64,000 bases of DNA from Jacaranda mimosifolia (lineage: Eukaryota; Streptophyta; Magnoliopsida; Lamiales; Bignoniaceae), in contig CM032133.1 in assembly GCA_018894105.1 (NCBI GenBank), forward strand, positions 9,190,501-9,254,500, given 5' to 3'. Below the pieces are notes generated by a model. That model saw only the letters and a list, made by a program, of their open reading frames with translations, made no database searches and was not told where the DNA came from. Made by a program: the position numbers and the translations under genes. Below are positions 25,788 through 35,829 of this stretch, in pieces. The stretch's first letter is position 1. Each line of letters begins with the position of its first letter.

Positions 25788-26398
25788 CACTCCTATATAT
25801 AGATATAGGAGGAGAGAGAGCGGCCATATGGTGAGGCATTGCTAGGTGCTAATTATTCTCCCAACAAACTTGGATAGTGGGCATCTAATTGTTAGCATCC
25901 CATTATTCTCTCCAACCTCCTTCCTCTTCTGCCTCTGTTTTCAAGCCTCCTATTCTCCTTTCTCTGCAAATATCTCCAGTCATATTGTAGAGAATAGGTC
26001 CTAGCTATGGTGTGTGGACAATGTCAATAGAAGCCAACCGTTTGGTTGCTATTACTCTAGTTTGAGGCAGTTTCGGGCAGCCATTTGGATTGAGTTCTAG
26101 GAGGCCTTTTGGTTTTCTGTTTCAGCTGATTTTTGGAATGTTGTATCCTCAATATGTGATGACATTCCAGTAAAGTTTTTAGCCTAAAAGGAGAAGTCTA
26201 ACTAAGGGAAAATCGGTGGTGATTCTGCTACGCCTTATTCAATGATTGAAGAGAGTTTTTCTTGCTCCTTTATTTTCTACTGTCATCGAGGTATTTCCCT
26301 TCTATAAATCTGATTCCTATTCATGTCTTGATCCTTGGGGATGTGTGTGGGCTAGTTACATTTAGTATTTTTTTTGAAAATATTTGGATCCTAGTAAC

Positions 26399-26416
26399 AC
26401 ACACACACACACACAC
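26399..26416. repeat. (AC)n microsatellite at the S1 end
   Basis: Nine AC units lie between CTAGTA and CCTATA at the 3' end of the solo LTR. S2 has only CACACA at the matching place. Confidence 0.9.
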
Positions 26417-26724
26417 CTATAATGCTGGCCATCGAGAGGAAGTACACGAGGAAGTAGTATAGGTGCATCAATCGCATAATTCTCTATCTGATGAAGTTGA
26501 ATCAAGTAAGCTCCTAATCGCTGTAAGAAAAACTTTAAAGGTTTCTCGAAATTTTAGCACATTAATGGCTCTCAAGATTTTAGCTTTGTTCTACTCAAAT
26601 CATTTTCCTTTTTAGTTTTAGAATTGGTGTTGTAGTTTGTTTGAATTTTCATTTGATCATCAAGAGGTAAATATACTGAATATGCTATTGTCAAGCATAT
26701 TCTATTATACTTAGCCAAAGTTTC

Positions 26725-27674
26725 TGAAGGATGGTGTGAGCCAAGGATCTAATTATAAAACTTTTAAAAATTAAAATCTAACTTGATCACACATCCCAAA
26801 GGATCTAATTCATGCCATTAAAGTGGATTTAGGTTAGAAAATCACCTTAAAATCAAAATCCAACTGAAAATATGAAGAGATGCTTGAACTCCTTCAATGC
26901 AGTCTTCACTGGCGCAGTAGATTGTGGACAACTTTTGCCCAACCAAATATTGTTGGAATCGACTGAAATTTAAACTAAAATCACCAACACCTTGATGGAT
27001 CTACAGTAGAAACATCAAAACTCCAGAAGGCACTCTAGTAATGCCTCCATCTTTCTGCCCAAACAGAGAATCTCAAAAAGGCTAGCAATCCAATTGTTTT
27101 GCCTCTAATGATAAGATCCACAAACTAATGGACAATCCAAATCTCTCCCGTGATAGTTGGAGAATGAAGAAGACATATGAGAGGATGAAGGCTGATTTTG
27201 GAGGTAGGAGATGAAGAAAAATGTGAAGTTTCAACACATGAGGCAACTCATGAAAAATTGGAGCGAAAAGAAGAATCTAACAATTAGATGCTTGTGTGTG
27301 ATTAACATGCTTGGCCGGCCACACACCTTTATCTATATAAAGGGAGAAAATTGTGATGCTTAGGTGGCATGGCACCTTCCGCAAGGTTGGCGCCAACTAG
27401 GCTTGTCAACTTGCAAGCAAGTTGTGTGTGAATTAAATGTGCATTTGAATTTCATTTGAAATCTTCATATCATCATATGAAATGTTATCCAAATAAATTC
27501 TAAATACACTCCAAATGAATATTTCATTTGAATTTTCCCTCAAAAATTGATTCTTCATTTTAATCAAATTAAACACTTTAATTTAATTAATTAACCTTTA
27601 ACTTAACTCTTAAGTTAATTAGCTTAACTCTTTAAGCTAGCTTGACCAATTGATAGTCATGTGGCACCAATAAA
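26725..27674 (-). repeat. L2: truncated family LTR
   Basis: The minus-oriented LTR starts TGAAGGATGGTGTGAGC on the plus strand, the exact reverse of the P1 LTR end. It runs through the TATA area (about 27328-27340) to GTGGCACCAATAAA. It then stops at a CACTA-type terminus at 27675. The other half of the LTR is not found before 37665. GTTTC (26720-26724) would be its left target duplication. Confidence 0.8.
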
Positions 27675-28140
27675 CACTACAACAAAATGCACTTCACGTA
27701 ACAAATAATTTGGCAACGAAGGAAAAATTCATTACTGGTTATGATTAATTGTAGCAAACTATTAAAATTTGTTATCTAAATGCTCATATTGGGTAACCAA
27801 GAAAAAATCTTGTTACCTTTAAGAAATATTTGTTACCGAAAATGTTTGCTCTTTTATAACTAAACACAAAGTTGTTACTAAACATAAAATACTGTTACGA
27901 ATAATATTTCCCACCATTTTGAAAGATTTATTTGTAACAAAAATTCTTACTTTTGTAATGCTGGGAAAGTCGTTACAAATGAAACATATTGTAAAAAATA
28001 TTTTAGTTACTAAAGTTAAATTTACTTTTCTCAAAAATATCTTGCTACCATAATTTGTTATACTATTATGGTAACCAATATTTTTGTTACTAATTTTTAT
28101 TCACAGTAAAATTAAATTGCTAGCCATATTTATTTATTTC
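27675..28140 (+). mobile_element. Left end of a CACTA-type transposon
   Basis: CACTACAACAAAATGCAC at 27675 is a typical plant CACTA terminus. It abuts a truncated LTR. The next 450 bases hold many TTGTTAC / GTAAC motifs in both orientations, consistent with subterminal transposase-binding repeats. No convincing right end was found. A weak candidate near 30250 (CATTTTGGTGTAG) lacks a matching 3-bp duplication. Confidence 0.55.
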
Positions 28141-28360
28141 TCTAAAAAAATATATTAAACTCTGAATTTATTTGAAATTTTATTCCACATATATATAGTT
28201 CCTTCAAAAAATGAATTGAGTTTCACATAAAAGGTGAATTGAACTTAACAACTTATACTCAGCAACTTATGTAAATTAAAGAAAGACCAAATATTTTTAG
28301 TTGGGCTGTCCTTTTTATATTTCAAATTGGGCTTCTTTTGTGTAAATAAAAGAGAGCCTT

Positions 28361-28398
28361 CCCCCCTCCCCCTCCCCCTCCCCCTCCCCCTCCCCCTC
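28361..28398. repeat. (CCCCCT)n simple repeat
   Basis: About six near-perfect CCCCCT units, flanked by copies of AAATTGGGCTT. Confidence 0.95.
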
Positions 28399-28579
28399 CA
28401 AATTGGGCTTTATTGGTGCAAATTAAAGCCAATAAAAAAGTTGGCCAATTGAGCATTATAGCTTTTTACAAATTTAAATTGATCAGTATTTTAATTAATT
28501 TTGAATTAGGCTTGAGCAAGTTCTTGTAACAAGTCAGTTCAACCTAATTTTCAATTAATTGGGGATGGAGATTCCTATA

Positions 28580-29620
28580 AACTGGGTTTCATATAGATTA
28601 AAAGTAGTGCTTAAGCGGGCTTCACCAATTGATTTGTAAGAATTGAAGTTCTCGATTTTTTTAGTGAATTGGTGAAGGAAGTTTTCTTTAAAAATCAATT
28701 TTCATATTGATTTATAAAATAATTTAATTCTGCTCAGCTAACTTATTACTATGAGTTGGACTTATACGAAGTTTTTAGTGAATTGATGAAGTAGGCATTC
28801 TTCATAAATTGGTCCTCATATTAATGTGCAGAAAAATATGATTGAGCTTCACTAAGTTATTTTTAAGAATAATGCTTCACCAATTTTCCAGTAAATTAGT
28901 CAAGTAGGCTTTGTTTAAAAAAGAGTCTCCACATTAATTTATAAAATAATCTAATTAGGTTTCACCAATATTTTCTAAGAATTGGGCTTCACTAATTTTT
29001 TAGTGAAGTGTGAATTTGGTTTATTTAAGAATGTATCTTTAAATTAATTTAATGAATAATGTAATTGGGCTTCACTAGATTATCTTTAAGAGTTGAACTT
29101 CATCAATATTTTGTAATTTGATGGATTGGGCTTTGTTTAAAAACTCTGCTTCACATTAATTGTAAAATAGCTTCATCGTATTTCATCAACTTATTTTTCA
29201 TAATTGGACTTTACCATTAATTGATGAAATAGGCATTTTTAAAAATTGGGTTTCACATTAATTTATAGAAGAATGTAATTGGACTTTATCAAGTTACTTT
29301 AAGAATTGTGCTTCACCAAACTTTAGTGAATTGATCAAGTGGATTTTGTTTAAAAGTTGAGCTTCACATTAATTTGTAGAATAATTTAACTTGGTTTCAC
29401 TAACATCTTTTAACAAATTGGGCTTAACTAGTTTTTAGTAAATTGAACTAGTAGATTTTATTTAAATATTGGACTTGACATTAATCTATTGAATAATCCA
29501 ATTGGGTTTGACCTATATCTTTTTAAGAAATGGGCTTCACTATTTTCTTATTAAATTAATCAAGCGGGCTTTCTTTAAAAATTAGGCTTTATACTAATTT
29601 AATAAATAATATAAATCTAG
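28580..29620. repeat. Diverged tandem repeat, unit about 110 bp, nine units
   Basis: The units share TTCACATTAATTTATAAAATAAT, then AATTGGGCTTCACCAA, then TTTTAGTGAATTGATCAAGT, then GGCTTTGTTTAAAAATTGGG. The CATTAATTTA landmark recurs at about 28695, 28808, 28934, 29037, 29152, 29251, 29367, 29479 and 29589, which is a spacing of 99-126 bases. No coding frame runs through it. It may be internal to the CACTA-type element beginning at 27675. Confidence 0.75.
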
Positions 29621-31297
29621 GTAGCAATGAATTTTTGTATCCATCATAACTTTATATAGTCCAAAATTTGACACCATACAAATGATAACCATTTTTTTGT
29701 TACTATTTCTACATAACAAATTAATATATTTCCCCCCAGAAGCTTGATTCCCTCCAAAAAATGAATTCCCCCAATTTTTTAATTTCCTCAAAGTTTTGGC
29801 TCCTCCCTGTATATAAATAATATATATAAAATTTATTTTCTTTATCTTGTATTATAAGATGAAATATAATGCTATTTTTTAGGTTTCAAATTTGATTGTT
29901 TCCTTACAAGTTACTATAACATTTTTCTAAAACTAAAAAAATTAGAACAATAATTTATGAATTTTAAAAAATTTTAAATTTCTCTTTTTAATTAATTCAA
30001 TTTAAAAAAATTATTATAATTCTTATTATATGTGAAAGTTCAAGAAATATGTTTCTCTAAAATTATAATTTGTTAAAGTTAAATAAAAATTTATCAAAAA
30101 TTTATATTAAAAAACTTACATATCATTGATATTGCTTAATTCTTTCTATCATTGTAACCATCCAGTTAACTTTAAGTTCACACTTTAATATTATGTACAT
30201 ATTCATTAATTATACAAAACCATAGTATGAAGATAGTCATTTTGGTGTAGCATAGTGTAGGAAAAAAAATCAATTTAGAGTTTAGAATTAAAACAATGAT
30301 TTATTAATAAAACTCAATAGAAGTATAAATGAGAATCCTGATCCATATACCAATTATTTATTAATGGCCCAAGTTGGATGAGAATCCTAGAATATTAAAC
30401 AAGTTGAATTCAGATCAAATAAATGTCATTCGAATTTGAATTTGATCATAAATATCTATATTCAAAGCTAACTTGATATCCTATAGGATCTATCTTACAT
30501 AAAATCATATTTGGTTTGATGAATATAAAAAATCTGACATCTATTGGATATTTTAATTAGTTAAAATTTTGAAAATTCAGATCAAATACAAATGGATTTA
30601 GATTAAAACCTAACTTGAAAAAAGTATCTAATATAAGCTGTTATTGTTATTGAGATAATGTGAAGTATTTATTTAATATTTTCTATATTCAGTTGATTAT
30701 AATTGGTATTAAATCGATCAACTCGAACAATGTGAACGTGTATGGTCAACAATTCTTAAATGTTTTGAAACACTAACAATTTTAATATAAACTCAATCAT
30801 ATGGTTTTATAATTGATAAAACTAAATTTTATTCCACATATTTATAATTGAATGATAAAATAAATTTTGTTCATCTCCATTGGATTTTGATATTGAATTT
30901 TATTTTCATTATAATAAAATTGTGCTTTAATTAATCTACATTATATAATTATATTATAACCAATTACAATCTCATAATTAAATAAAAACACAAATAATTT
31001 TATAATTAAATACACAAAAATAATTTTTATGATATTATTCATTATAAAAATTATTTAAAAAACAAAATAATTAAGCTTTTTTATAATTGAAGAAAGATAT
31101 CAAGGCAGAAAAACCACTTTCTCCTAAAATTGCCTTCTTGCTCTCGTGCATCTTTTCCTCCATGCTTTTGGGTAAGGGTTTTCTCTCCATATTATCTCTA
31201 TTTTTGGATAAAAAAATGAGAACTAAAATCCTAGAAAACTTATCCCTCCCTCAAATATGACAAAAGTTGTGTAAATATTGAAGAAATTGAAATTTAG
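29621..31297. other. No gene recognised
   Basis: Very AT-rich, with long A/T runs and no convincing frames. A stretch at 30400-30620 with repeated AATTC-AGATCAAAT words looks like decayed transposon sequence, but I cannot delimit it. Confidence 0.5.
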
Positions 31298-31489
31298 TTG
31301 CTCAAAGAGAAGGCCATCTTCATCATGAAAGCGAACCCACCAAGTTTGAAGGAACTTTTTGAAAATTTTTTTAGGCTTACTGTAGAAGATGTAGAAACTC
31401 ATATTCCTAAGGGTTTGAGGATACATATTGAGGTTTGTTTATTGTTTTTGTTTTTTATCAGTTGGATTGAGTGTTCTGTTTATAAATGA
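31298..31489 (+). other. Unidentified open frame
   Basis: A 63-codon frame with a plausible first half (KANPPSLKELFENFFRL, VEDVETHIPKGLRIHIEV), after which it turns hydrophobic and looks like intron. It could be an exon whose 3' junction is GAG|GTTTG near 31433. I recognise no family. Confidence 0.2.
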
Positions 31490-32154
31490 CTTTAGATGTT
31501 TGTGTCTTTGTTAGGGTTGTGTGAAACTTAGGTTATTTGAGATATTCATGGGGAGAAATAGAAGAAAGCTACATTTTTGTGGTCTGTAGATTTAATGTTC
31601 AAGTTTGGACAACTTTGAAGAGGTATGTTTTAAAACTCCGGCCATATAATTGTTCTATTTTTAGATTTTTGCTTTGGGATTATTGTGTTCATTGGTATTT
31701 TTTTTTAACAAGGTAATTTTTGGAAAAAAATGGGAAGAATATTTTGAGTTTGGTTGGGTTTGTTGTGTTCATTTGTATTTTTACTACTAGTGTTAGAGAT
31801 ACGTCTTGTTTTTTGATTTTTCTATTTTTTCTGGGTTTATTTTTTAAACTAAAGGACTTCATAACATAAACAGGAAATAAACTAATACCAATACAATCTG
31901 ATAAAAAGTCTTCGCATAGCTTGGGCAAGTATCACATCTGAAACTCCAAATATCTAAATGAAAAAAGTTGGCTTTGCATTTGAATACAAAACTGGAGCGC
32001 CGTATATTAGATTACAAGGTGAACCTTTGGAAAAAGCAACCTTTAACAGAGTACAAGGTGAACTACTCAGCTGCATTTTTGATATAACTCTAATTCGAGA
32101 TTCATGTAGTTTAGAATGTATGCCATATATTTCATTCCTTTTTGGCTTTTCCAG

Positions 32155-32298
32155 ACTACATTTAGTGCACCTCAAAGAAATGATCCATTAACTTTATATT
32201 TGATTAGCATGGGAAAAGGTGAAATATGGATAAATGACCAAAGCATAGGCAAGAACTGGCCTGCATATATAGTGTCCTCATCATGTTTTTCCTTTTGA
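32155..32298 (+). pseudogene. Plant beta-galactosidase (GH35) exon fragment
   Basis: After a good acceptor (TTTTGGCTTTTCCAG at 32140-32154) the frame reads TTFSAPQRNDPLTLYLISMG, then KGEIWINDQSIGKNWPAY. This matches the C-terminal beta-sandwich region of plant beta-galactosidases. There the family has TTF-AP-GNDPL, SMGKG, W(I/V)NGQSIGR and WPAY. N-D-Q replaces the usual N-G-Q, and R follows Q where G is normal. The frame ends at TGA (32296-32298) after SSSCFSF, where the family continues with Cys-containing sequence. The catalytic domain is absent. The enzyme family removes galactose from cell-wall polymers. This piece cannot. Confidence 0.75.
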
Positions 32299-33007
32299 TA
32301 ACAATTTTTTTTTTATTAAGCTGGTGAAGTTAAAAACGAATAATCACTGTTTCTTGCTGATACTTTTGGTGATTTTTCTTGAAAATGGATCAGCATGTGG
32401 AATTGGTTGGCAAGCAGCCAAACCTAAAATAGGATATATTATTTGCTTTGTTCTAATGTTAGTTTTAATTTCGAATGAAAATTAGCAGATTTCAGGAACA
32501 TAAGTGTTTGGATTATTTAGTCTTAGTCCATATCACCTTAACCTCAGAGGCCTACTGTATCTTGAATAAAATTACATTTTACATATATTAATTGCCATAT
32601 GAGATTAGAAAAGGAGCCCTTCACAAAGACAGAAACAAAGAAATAAGAGAACCAAGAATGGGGGGCTAATAACAATTTACCCCCTGTGAAATATGAAATG
32701 TTCAAAACACCCCTCTGTAAAAAAAAATATATACAAAAAACTCCCCTGTCATTTTGAAAATCATGCAGACTACCTCCTTTTTTATGTTTGCTCTCTATTT
32801 ACTATTGAAAAGACAAAATTACTCCCAACTAAAATTAAAATTAAATTACTTTTTTTTTATTTTATCTATTATTCATATCTTTCTTTTTTCTTTAAATTTT
32901 TGTTAATTTCTTCATAGCCGTTTGATTCTTGAAAATGAATGGTTCAGATTAATCTCTAAAAAATATATAAAAACGTATATTTATATACATGTATATTACA
33001 TAAATAT

Positions 33008-33452
33008 TAGGGGTGTTCAAATCCAATTCAATAAAAAAAAAAAAAAAAAACCGACGAACCAATTCAAAAAACCGAAAATTGATCAAAACCAATTTTTTTG
33101 ATTGAATTGAATTTGCTTTTTTAAAATTGATTGGTTTGGATCCATTTTCGGTTTTAATATCAAAACCGATACAATCCAAACCAAACTAAAACTTATATAC
33201 TAATTATATACAAAAATATATAATTTAACTTAATTCCACAAGATTAGCGATATGATTAATAAATAAAATTTATAAATTAATTGATTAAATTAGTTTAATT
33301 ATCAATAGTAACTTGCCAAATATTTTAATTAAAAATTTAAATTGAAAAAGTAAATTAATCAATCCAATCCAAATCAATTTAAAATAAATTAAATTGGATC
33401 GAACTTATAATAAAAATCTAACAGATCCAAAATCAAACCGCGAACACCCATA
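33008..33452. mobile_element. hAT-like MITE nested in the MULE
   Basis: The ends TAGGGGTGTTC and GAACACCCATA are near-perfect inverted repeats. The interior holds AACCGA- and CCAATT-rich sequence in both orientations. The flanking 8-mers ATAAATAT and ATATATAT match at 7 of 8. Length and ends fit a common class of plant hAT-derived MITEs. Confidence 0.6.
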
Positions 33453-33527
33453 ATATATATAATATAAATATTATACAAATATAATATTTATATACACCCA
33501 TTATATTAACCCTCCTCCCCACCAGCT

Positions 33528-33890
33528 ATTGGCAGCCATGGCAGTCGGAATTTCGCCAAGACTTGGCCAAATCTATCCAGATCTTGCCAGGTCCTGCCAC
33601 CGGCTGCCATGGCCGGTCGCATCTGGTCATGGCGGCTGGTGGCTTTTTTTTTTTTTTTTTTAAATTTATATGTTTATATATACACACAAACATACACTCT
33701 CAAACACACACATACACTCTCAACACATATACATAATTTGTGTGTGTATATATATATATATATGGCCGTCTTTTCAATGGCGGCGGCGATGGCTGCCGTG
33801 ACCGCCTTTTTCGAGGCTGCGGCCATGGCCAGTGACATCTTGCCATGGGCAAGCCATGGCAGATTCGGGGCAGGGTGGGGTGGGGGTAAG
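33528..33890. other. GC-rich patches and microsatellites inside the MULE
   Basis: 33528-33645 and 33770-33890 are GC-rich, with many CCATGGC and GCCATGGC palindromes. They sit inside an otherwise very AT-rich element and are separated by poly-T and a TG/TA repeat. The long frames through this area on both strands are made of microsatellite codons and are not taken as genes. The patches may be captured sequence. Confidence 0.5.
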
Positions 33891-33919
33891 AGATTAGGGT
33901 TTAGTAATATGTATAGATG

Positions 33920-34032
33920 TGTATATATATATATATATGAATATACATATAACATATATAATATATATATATGTGCGTGTGTGTGTGTTATATGTGTGAA
34001 TATATATATATATATATCTGTGTGTGTGTTGT
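33920..34032. repeat. (TA)n / (TG)n microsatellite cluster
   Basis: Alternating TA and TG runs, followed by a 13-base poly-G near 34045-34057. They account for the apparent open frames on both strands. Confidence 0.9.
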
Positions 34033-34432
34033 AATGTACTGTTGGGGGGGGGGGGGCAAGGGGGCGGTGCATGGGGAGGGAGTTGGCTGGTGGATTTGGT
34101 ACATATATATATATTTGTTAAATATATATACAAATAATATTTATATATAATAATATTATTTCTATATATATATATATTTTGTGAGATTTAATTTGAACCA
34201 TCAATTTTTCTCAAAAGCATCTAACGGTTGGTATTATAAGAGTAGAAAAGTAATTTTATACATAAAACTTTAAAAAATTCGCATGAACTCGCAAGTGAGG
34301 CGCGTAAGGAGCCTCGTTGCATGATTTTCAAAATAACGAGGAGATTTTTGTATGTTTTTTTTTTTCATCGGGGGATCTTTTGCCTATTTTGTTTTTCACA
34401 GGGGGTACAATTATTTTTTCCCCAAGAATGGG

Positions 34433-34947
34433 ACATGAAAAATGTGTGGTATCCTATAGGTGAGGGATAAGATAATGGCTAAATAACTTTACAATTTCGA
34501 AGGCAAAGTTGAATCTGATGCAATGCATGGGTGGTCTTTCTCTTAGAGTTGGCAATTAATGAGCCTGTTAGGTAATAAAAACAAATTAGCTACAAGTATT
34601 TACTTATATAGAAATCATTAAACTGGTTTTCAATTTTACCTCTTATTTCAGCAAATTTGGAGGTGTACTTCCTTTCGCTTTTTAAAAAGGCGTAAGCTCC
34701 GTCGATAAGCAGTTCCGTGGATTAAAGTTGAAGCCTTTTACCTGTTTTTTTTTTTTTTTCTCTTTCTGTACCATTGGCTGACGGGTCTTGTCCAAAAATG
34801 ATATGAGATGGTATGCGTTATGTTGTGGCCCGTACTTTCTTCAATTGTCTTCATTGCAGACTGTGGTTAGTGGATACTTTAGAATCTGATAGTGGTCAAG
34901 TTTATTATGGGCAGGCCGGAGCACTAATACGAGGATACTTGGGATTC
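34433..34947. other. No gene recognised
   Basis: Mixed-composition sequence with a poly-T run at about 34746. I see no supported gene or repeat. Confidence 0.4.
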
Positions 34948-35106
34948 TTATCCTTCTTCAATGTCTTTGGTTGATATCTTCTTGGCCTTTTTCTTAAAGG
35001 TTGTTGAACTTACTTTTACAGGTTCGACAGTCTTTAAAGCCTGAACCCTTGCATCTAACTTCTTGGCTCGATCAATTACTGAGTGAACTGACAATTTAAC
35101 CTTTCG
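34948..35106 (-). other. Unidentified coding-like segment
   Basis: An open minus-strand frame of about 53 codons with a charged helical composition (VIDRAKKLDARVQALK, KKKAKKISTKDIEEG). It ends in TAA at 34948-34950. Base composition is richer in G+C than its surroundings. I recognise no family, and no start codon or splice partner is clear. Confidence 0.25.
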
Positions 35107-35555
35107 TTACTTCATAGGCAATATTTAACTGGTTAATTTTTGCTTTAGGAAGATTTTAATTCATGGAATTACTGGAAACTTCCTCCTCCTTTTATTGAGC
35201 TCTGGATATTGAGTAAATTGGGGTGAAGGCAAGCAGGCAGGCAGCATCTTCAAGGATTGGAGTATTAAGGTAACTCCCAATTTCTTTGAAGAAAATAATC
35301 TTATAGATTGTTTTCTGCTGATGAAGAAAATAAATGTTTATTAAAGAATGCGATTTCAAGTAGATGAATAAATTCACAAAGAAAAACTTGAAACAAACTA
35401 TTCTTACATTACATCTCCGAGAGCTAAAACAATAAGGCTTTCAATGAATTCTCAAGGTTAACTGAAAAACATTGTTTATCAACTTTTGGGACTGTCCTGC
35501 AAGCAACTTGAGGGGTAGATCCTGATACGGCTACTGCCACATGGTTACAATACCT

Positions 35556-35786
35556 CTAAACCATATATGGGATATAAATATCCAGAGAAAAGGTTAGATC
35601 CAACTTGGTAAGATAGATTATGTCTCCTACTTCTGTGGATAACTTGAACATCCATTTGAAAAAAGAATAATATCTACATATCTTACGTACGTGAACATTT
35701 AGCGCAACCAACTCATCTCGTGTGGCTGCTTCACCTTGCTTATGAGAGGATATACTCCATAAAACTTGTTTATATCTAGCAACCAA
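35556..35786 (-). other. Unidentified coding-like segment, possible exon end
   Basis: The minus-strand frame contains ISSHKQGEAATRDELVALNV and then a good donor (GTAAGATATG, about 35683-35674). A second open frame overlaps upstream (LDSVLYDMFTSRLIQLD), so a one-base shift may have split one gene. I recognise no family. Confidence 0.25.
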
Positions 35787-35829
35787 TCCAACTGTATTAA
35801 TCGAGATGTGAACATGTCATAGAGAACTG

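Larger units (their letters stand above)
24292..26421 (+). mobile_element. S1: solo copia LTR with target duplication
   Basis: Starts TTTTGGAATAG (decayed TGTTGGAATAG), ends ACCTATA, and is flanked on both sides by ATGCT (24287-24291 and 26422-26426). No internal sequence remains, so it is a solo LTR left by recombination between two LTRs. It carries a TATA-like run (about 25793-25806), preceded by a perfect 12-base inverted repeat (25762-25773 with 25776-25787) whose sequence differs from the other subfamily. An (AC)n tract sits just inside its 3' end. Confidence 0.88.
24082..26505 (+). pseudogene. Two-exon fragment resembling the start of plant mobile domain (PMD) genes, split by a solo LTR
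   Basis: Exon 1 (24082-24175) follows an AG and begins MVRTQNLKWALQEE. It ends TCGA before GTAAG. The intron 24176-24241 ends CAATAG. Exon 2 starts at 24242 (RTRTKHPSNGNTLPHA), is interrupted at 24291 by solo LTR S1, and resumes at 26427 (GHREEVHEEVV, stop TAG, VHQSHNSLSDEVES). It ends at 26505 before GTAAGC. The reading frame is continuous across the LTR once one copy of the 5-bp duplication is discounted. MVRT at the start and an acidic EEVHE segment recall genes that encode the plant mobile domain, often carried by transposons. That family assignment is from memory of short motifs and is tentative. One in-frame TAG is present. Confidence 0.45.
32663..34422. mobile_element. MULE-like non-autonomous DNA transposon
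   Basis: The two ends form long imperfect inverted repeats of about 110 bases. The left end (from 32663) has GTACCCCCTGTGAAA-like sequence, then AAAAACTCCCCTGTCATTTTG and AAAATCATGCA. The right end, read in reverse, has the same landmarks (34422 back to about 34318). Both sides are flanked by CAAGAATGGG (32653-32662 and 34423-34432), a perfect 10-bp duplication typical of Mutator-like elements. No transposase is present. Inside are a hAT-like MITE, TA/TG microsatellites and two GC-rich patches. Confidence 0.82.

Noticed and set aside
30239..30258. CATTTTGGTGTAGCATAGTG as the right end of the CACTA-type element at 27675
   Set aside because: Only a partial match to the expected terminus, and the flanking 3-mers (AAA and CAT) do not match.
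31958..32191. 77-codon frame before the beta-galactosidase exon as its upstream exon
   Set aside because: The sequence (LQGEPLEKATFNRVQGELLS) does not resemble the beta-galactosidase region that should precede the exon.
33609..34072. Long overlapping open frames on both strands (132-141 codons)
   Set aside because: They are made mainly of TA, TG and CA repeats translated into IYIYIY / HTHTHT runs plus a GC-rich patch. No protein family is present.
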